Assembly (NCBI GenBank): GCA_903949225.1
Contig: CAJAYZ010000186.1
Location: forward strand, 1 to 12,033
Source of the DNA: an uncultured Planctomycetaceae bacterium
Lineage (GTDB): Bacteria; Planctomycetota; Planctomycetia; Pirellulales; UBA1268
DNA: 12,033 nt
Direction: 5' to 3'
Shown here: in pieces, positions 9,359 to 12,033 of the stretch
How the letters are laid out: the number at the start of each line of letters is the position of its first letter
Numbering within the stretch: position 1 is the first letter of the stretch
The notes under the pieces: model-generated
The model's database searches: none
Told to the model about the DNA's origin: nothing
The model's input: the letters and a program-made list of their open reading frames with translations, nothing else
Translations under genes and position numbers: made by a program

Positions 9359-10795
9359 TCAATCGTTGTATTCGTACTTGAACTTGCCCGGCGTCGGGAC
9401 GGGGTAGGTGTAATCGGCGAGGAGCCGCACCGGGGCGGGGGAGTCGGCCTTGAAGTCGGCCACGCCGGCGGTGAGGTCGTAGTCGCCGTTCAACAGCCCG
9501 TCATAGGTGACGAGCTTGCCGGTGTGGGCCGCGATTCGCCCCATCGCCGTGGCGAGGCTCGCCTCGGCCCCCCGGACCGCCTCGTTGTAGGGCTTGTCGT
9601 TGATGATCGCATCGACGAGGTGTTCCCATTCGCGGCGATAGGGATTCGGCTCCGGCTGCTCGGCCGTCCAGAGGAGCTTGTCCTTGTCCTCTGCCTGCCC
9701 CTTGTAGATGGCGCAACGGGCCGGCGAGTGGCCGCTGGCAGAGATCGTGAATGCCCCCTTCGTGCCCCGGCCGAAGACGCCGAACTTCTGGTCGCAGTTC
9801 TTGATGTGACGACCGGAGTAGAAAAACTTCGTGCCGTCGGGGAAGGTGTATTCGACGGCGTAGCTGTCGAAGTTCTGGTCGTCCATCTTCCCCTTCACGT
9901 GGCGGCCACCGGTGGCCTCGGCCGTTACCGGCCACGCCCCCTTCATCCAGCAGACCTCGTCGATGTGGTGGACGTAGTAATCGCTGTAGATGCCCCCCGA
10001 CGCCCACAGGAATCCGTGGAAGCGGCGGATCTGCCAGAGGATCTCGCTCACCCCCTCCGGCGGCCCGGGAAAGAGCTCGGGGCTCTGGGCCGGCGTGTGC
10101 ATCCGGTAGCCGCGGAAGTCCATCAGCTCCCCCGCCTCGCCATTCTGGAGCCGGTCATAGAGCTCCTGGCGGCGATCGCAGTGGCGGCACATCAGGCCGA
10201 CGCCGACTTTGAGATTCTTCTCATCTGCCTTCTTTGCCAGCTCGATGATCCGCTTCGTGCTCGGGCCGTCGATCGAGACCGGCTTCTCCATGAAGGTGTG
10301 CACCCCCTTCTCGATCGCGTAGGCGAAGTGAGGGGCGCGGAAGGCGACCGGCGTGGCGAAGATCGCGATGTCGCCCGGCTTGAGGTAGTCGATCGCTTCC
10401 TTGTAGGCGTCGAAACCGACAAACACACGCTCGTCGGGGACGTCGAACTTCCCCTCGAATTGCTCGCCGATCGAGCGGCGGACGATGTCGGCCCGCTCCT
10501 TGAAGACATCGGCCATGGCGACGAGCTTGAGCGGCGCGCCTTGCACGGAGAGGGCATCGACCGCAGCACCGCCGCCACGCCCGCCGCAGCCGATGAGGGC
10601 CAGGCGGATGGCGTCACTGCCACCGGCAAACACCTTCGGCACGTCGGCCTTCTCTTGGGCTCCCGCCTTGGTCGCGGCGACACCGGCCAGCGCCGCGCCG
10701 GCAACGGTGGCCGTCGTCGTGTCGAGGAACTGCCGGCGGTTGCTCTTCGCGCTGGTCGTGGGGCTTTTGGAAGACTTCGCTTCGTCGCGGGGCAT
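9359..10795 (-). CDS. Gfo/Idh/MocA-family oxidoreductase with Tat signal
   Basis: A 478-residue NAD(P)-dependent sugar oxidoreductase or keto-glycoside enzyme of the Gfo/Idh/MocA family, predicted to be exported folded with its cofactor. The N-terminus carries a Tat motif (NRRQFLD, R20-R21), a hydrophobic Ala-rich stretch and an AGA-Q cleavage-like site near residue 46. The Rossmann fold begins at IRLALIGCGGRGGGA (63-77). E170-K171-P172 is the family's EKP motif. The C-terminal catalytic segment is GGIYSDYYVHHIDE (267-280), with D272, H276 and H277. The start at 10795 is supported by GAGGA 5 nt upstream and by placing the Tat motif at the terminus. The frame remains open upstream to 11209, but that extension is low-complexity, would bury the signal peptide and overlaps the palindromic spacer. 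It is separated from the HPS-like operon by 137 bp with a hairpin, so it is likely its own unit. Substrate unknown. Confidence 0.93.
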   Translation of the reverse strand: MPRDEAKSSKSPTTSAKSNRRQFLDTTTATVAGAALAGVAATKAGAQEKADVPKVFAGGSDAIRLALIGCGGRGGGAAVDALSVQGAPLKLVAMADVFKERADIVRRSIGEQFEGKFDVPDERVFVGFDAYKEAIDYLKPGDIAIFATPVAFRAPHFAYAIEKGVHTFMEKPVSIDGPSTKRIIELAKKADEKNLKVGVGLMCRHCDRRQELYDRLQNGEAGELMDFRGYRMHTPAQSPELFPGPPEGVSEILWQIRRFHGFLWASGGIYSDYYVHHIDEVCWMKGAWPVTAEATGGRHVKGKMDDQNFDSYAVEYTFPDGTKFFYSGRHIKNCDQKFGVFGRGTKGAFTISASGHSPARCAIYKGQAEDKDKLLWTAEQPEPNPYRREWEHLVDAIINDKPYNEAVRGAEASLATAMGRIAAHTGKLVTYDGLLNGDYDLTAGVADFKADSPAPVRLLADYTYPVPTPGKFKYEYND

Positions 10796-10800
10796 GGGTG

Positions 10801-10805
10801 TCCTC
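10801..10805 (-). promoter_or_regulatory. Ribosome binding site of the Gfo/Idh/MocA gene
   Basis: GAGGA on the minus strand, 5 nt before the ATG at 10795. It decides the start against the much longer open frame. Confidence 0.7.
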
Positions 10806-10913
10806 GGGTGTGGGCGGATCCGCACTGCCGGATGTCGGTGGCCTGGGCCAGCGGCAGCCTGCGCAGTTCGGGAGGTCTGGGCACGGCACGAAAGTCGATG
10901 CCGTCGGGAAGAC

Positions 10914-10932
10914 CTTGCAGATTGTGTGCAAG
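10914..10932. promoter_or_regulatory. Possible operator: interrupted 6-bp inverted repeat
   Basis: CTTGCA, a 7-nt spacer and TGCAAG form a 19-bp dyad 119-137 bp upstream of the Gfo/Idh/MocA start. The shape suits a dimeric regulator, but a 6-bp dyad in a 500-bp spacer may arise by chance. Confidence 0.25.
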
Positions 10933-11122
10933 ATATCGGCTCCCCCGGGGGCAATTCTAAACCCTTGCCGGGATCGCTGAAAGCACCGGGGCTCCGGGCG
11001 AAGCCCTGCAAACCGCTCGTGGAGGGCAAGCAAGCTCGCGGAGAGTGCCTCGCGCGAGGGGTGCTCACCGCGGGTCGGGGCTCGGGGTGGGGCTTGGCGC
11101 TCGGGCTCGCCTTCGCTAGGTC

Positions 11123-11255
11123 GGGGCTGCCCGTGCCCCGTCGCCGGACGCTCGCTACGGCCTTCCGAGGCCGTCGCTCGCTCGGACCCGCCTGCGCTTC
11201 GCCATCCATGGCTGCGCTTGTCGGCTACGCCGGCTCACGGAGCACGGGCAGCCCC
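11123..11255. repeat. 133-bp palindromic element with 14-bp terminal inverted repeats
   Basis: GGGGCTGCCCGTGC (11123-11136) is matched exactly by its reverse complement at 11242-11255. With one mismatch the pairing extends to 19 bp inward. Inside lie a second hairpin, ACGGCCT-TCCG-AGGCCGT (11157-11174), and GCCAT-CC-ATGGC (11201-11212) flanked by direct TGCGCTT copies (11193 and 11213). The dinucleotide TC flanks both ends (11121-11122, 11256-11257), which is too short to prove a target duplication. Candidates are a REP/MITE-like element or a structured RNA. No coding capacity. Confidence 0.5.
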
Positions 11256-11310
11256 TCCTGATGAGCGTTTTCACAGGCGCGAGGAAAGCGAGCCTCGAGT
11301 CTTTCGGTCG

Positions 11311-11892
11311 TTACGCCCCGAGTTCGCAGACGGCGTAGCAGATCATGTGGAGGATGTTCATCTGCGCGTCCTCGACGCGGCCGTAGTGCCCTTCCTCGAT
11401 GACGAGGAGATGGTCGGCCAGCGGCGCGACCTTCCCGCGCTTGCCGCCGACGAGCGCGAGCGTTTCGAGGCCATGCTCGCGGGCCCACTGGCAGGCGGCG
11501 ACGAGGTTTGGTGAATTGCCGCTGACGCTCGAGAGAATCAGAAGATCTCCCTTCTCGGCGTGGTTCGTCAGTTGCCGCACGAACACGTCATCGAACGTGA
11601 AGTCGTTGCCGATCGCGGTCATCCAGGCGGTGTTGTCGGCGATGCAGAGCACCTTGAAGGGGCGAGGCGCAGCGGCAGAGGCGTTCTTGCCGAGATCAGT
11701 GGTAAAGTGGGCGGCGTTTGCGGCATTGCCGCCGTTGCCGCAGACGAAGATCCGCCGCCCCTCGCGGCCGGCCTTCTTCACCACCTCGATCGCAGCGGCG
11801 ATCTCAGCCGGCGGCACGGAGCGGATCGCCCGATCCTGTGCGGTGACGTAGTCGGCGATCCAGTCGAGCGTGGAAGTGTGGGGGGCGGGCAT
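11311..11892 (-). CDS. SIS-domain sugar-phosphate isomerase-like protein (GmhA-related)
   Basis: A 193-residue single SIS-domain protein related to D-sedoheptulose-7-phosphate isomerase (GmhA), acting on phosphosugars in the cytoplasm. Seen: CGNGGNAANAAHF (51-63, canonical GNGGSAADAQHF), the SSVSGNSPN phosphate-binding loop (121-129), a LALVGGKRG segment (145-153) and a C-terminal helix with EDAQMNILH (174-182). Relative to the GmhA zinc ligands (His, Glu, Gln, His), the equivalents here are H62, D66, E174 and H182, so two ligands are replaced by similar acids or amides. The protein probably belongs to a GmhA-like subfamily rather than GmhA itself. It does not resemble 6-phospho-3-hexuloisomerase. 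The ATG at 11892 has AGGA 8 nt upstream. A DUF1501 gene ends 70 bp upstream on the same strand. Confidence 0.88.
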   Translation of the reverse strand: MPAPHTSTLDWIADYVTAQDRAIRSVPPAEIAAAIEVVKKAGREGRRIFVCGNGGNAANAAHFTTDLGKNASAAAPRPFKVLCIADNTAWMTAIGNDFTFDDVFVRQLTNHAEKGDLLILSSVSGNSPNLVAACQWAREHGLETLALVGGKRGKVAPLADHLLVIEEGHYGRVEDAQMNILHMICYAVCELGA

Positions 11893-11900
11893 GGTGCGAT

Positions 11901-11904
11901 TCCT
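11901..11904 (-). promoter_or_regulatory. Ribosome binding site of the SIS-domain gene
   Basis: AGGA on the minus strand, 8 nt before the ATG at 11892; supports that start. Confidence 0.5.
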
Positions 11905-11962
11905 GGGGCTGCAGATAATCGCGGCATTCTACCAGCCTCCGGTCCACGGGCATGCTCCCTGC

Positions 11963-12033
11963 TTACGCCAGGATCGGCGTGACGACGTTGCCGTGGACGT
12001 CGGTGAGGCGGTAGTCGCGACCGGAATGGCGCC
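11963..12033 (-). CDS. DUF1501 domain protein, C-terminal 22 residues (5' part beyond the window)
   Basis: Reading leftward from the right edge, one frame gives R-H-S-G-R-D-Y-R-L-T-D-V-H-G-N-V-V, ending in TPILA and TAA (11963-11965). The GRDYRLTDVHGNVV ending is the typical C-terminus of DUF1501 proteins, and it aligns with the end of the complete DUF1501 gene in this window (RRLTDVHGRVIDAIVA). The gene therefore continues past the right edge. Two extra bases at 12032-12033 belong to the next codon. The SIS gene starts 70 bp downstream. Only the last 22 codons are visible, so nothing can be said about its export signal or partner. Confidence 0.8.
   Translation of the reverse strand, partial: RHSGRDYRLTDVHGNVVTPILA

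Larger units (their letters stand above)
10796..11310. other. 515-bp intergenic region with multiple palindromes, no convincing gene
   Basis: This is the only long non-coding stretch. It must hold the promoter of the Gfo/Idh/MocA gene (right to left), but no confident -35/-10 pair is visible. Perfect palindromes include CCCCCGGGGG (10942-10951) and CCTCGCGCGAGG (11048-11059), plus an interrupted CTTGCA/TGCAAG at 10914-10932. The block 11123-11255 is listed separately. The open frames crossing it on both strands are Arg/Ser/Pro-rich and low-complexity, resembling no protein. TCGGGGCT recurs at 11075 and 11121. Confidence 0.75.

Noticed and set aside
9524..10960. A 478-codon + strand open frame opposite the Gfo/Idh/MocA gene
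   Set aside because: Antisense shadow without any motif; the opposite frame carries a Rossmann motif, EKP and a Tat signal.
10796..11209. A 138-residue N-terminal extension of the Gfo/Idh/MocA protein
   Set aside because: The extension is Pro/Arg/Ser-rich, would bury the Tat motif and overlaps the palindromic spacer. A good ribosome binding site sits before the ATG at 10795.

Overview
The window is GC-rich, densely coding bacterial DNA that most resembles a planctomycete chromosome (Pirellulales or a related lineage). The best evidence is the pair at the left end: a PSCyt2/PSD1 (DUF1549/DUF1553) cytochrome-type protein followed by a Tat-exported DUF1501 protein. This pairing is greatly expanded in Planctomycetes and often sits beside carbohydrate-degradation genes. 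A Tat-exported Gfo/Idh/MocA oxidoreductase and the C-terminus of a second DUF1501 gene at the right edge fit the same picture. The organism is inferred from gene content only; there is no rRNA or other marker.

Layout. (1) Positions 1-4255, + strand: a DUF1549/DUF1553 gene that enters from the left edge already in frame, then a DUF1501 gene 20 bp downstream. (2) Positions 4299-9221, - strand, transcribed right to left: a hexulose-phosphate-synthase/OMPDC-family protein, a zinc-type MDR dehydrogenase, a NagA-family amidohydrolase (ATGA overlap with the dehydrogenase), an SDR oxidoreductase and a xylose-isomerase-like TIM-barrel enzyme. Gaps are 34-76 bp, so this looks like one five-gene operon. 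It converges on the DUF1501 gene across 43 bp. (3) Positions 9222-9358: a perfect 14-bp-stem hairpin, probably the terminator of the gene to its right, next to two 13-bp direct repeats. (4) Positions 9359-10795, - strand: the Gfo/Idh/MocA gene. (5) Positions 10796-11310: 515 bp without a convincing gene, rich in palindromes, including a 133-bp element bounded by 14-bp perfect inverted repeats. (6) Positions 11311-12033, - strand: a SIS-domain sugar-phosphate isomerase-like gene and, upstream of it, the last 22 codons of a DUF1501 gene that continues past the right edge.

Working model (inference). Regions 2-4 look like a catabolic module for a modified sugar: redox chemistry (SDR, MDR, Gfo/Idh/MocA), deacylation or another hydrolysis (NagA-like), a beta-keto-acid decarboxylase or aldolase (HPS/OMPDC-like) and epimerisation (TIM barrel). 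Two enzymes differ from family norms at metal sites. The NagA-like protein has Tyr where the catalytic-metal Glu is expected, and the MDR has lost all four structural-zinc Cys. The substrate cannot be read from the sequence. No CRISPR array, tRNA, rRNA, transposase or phage gene was seen.
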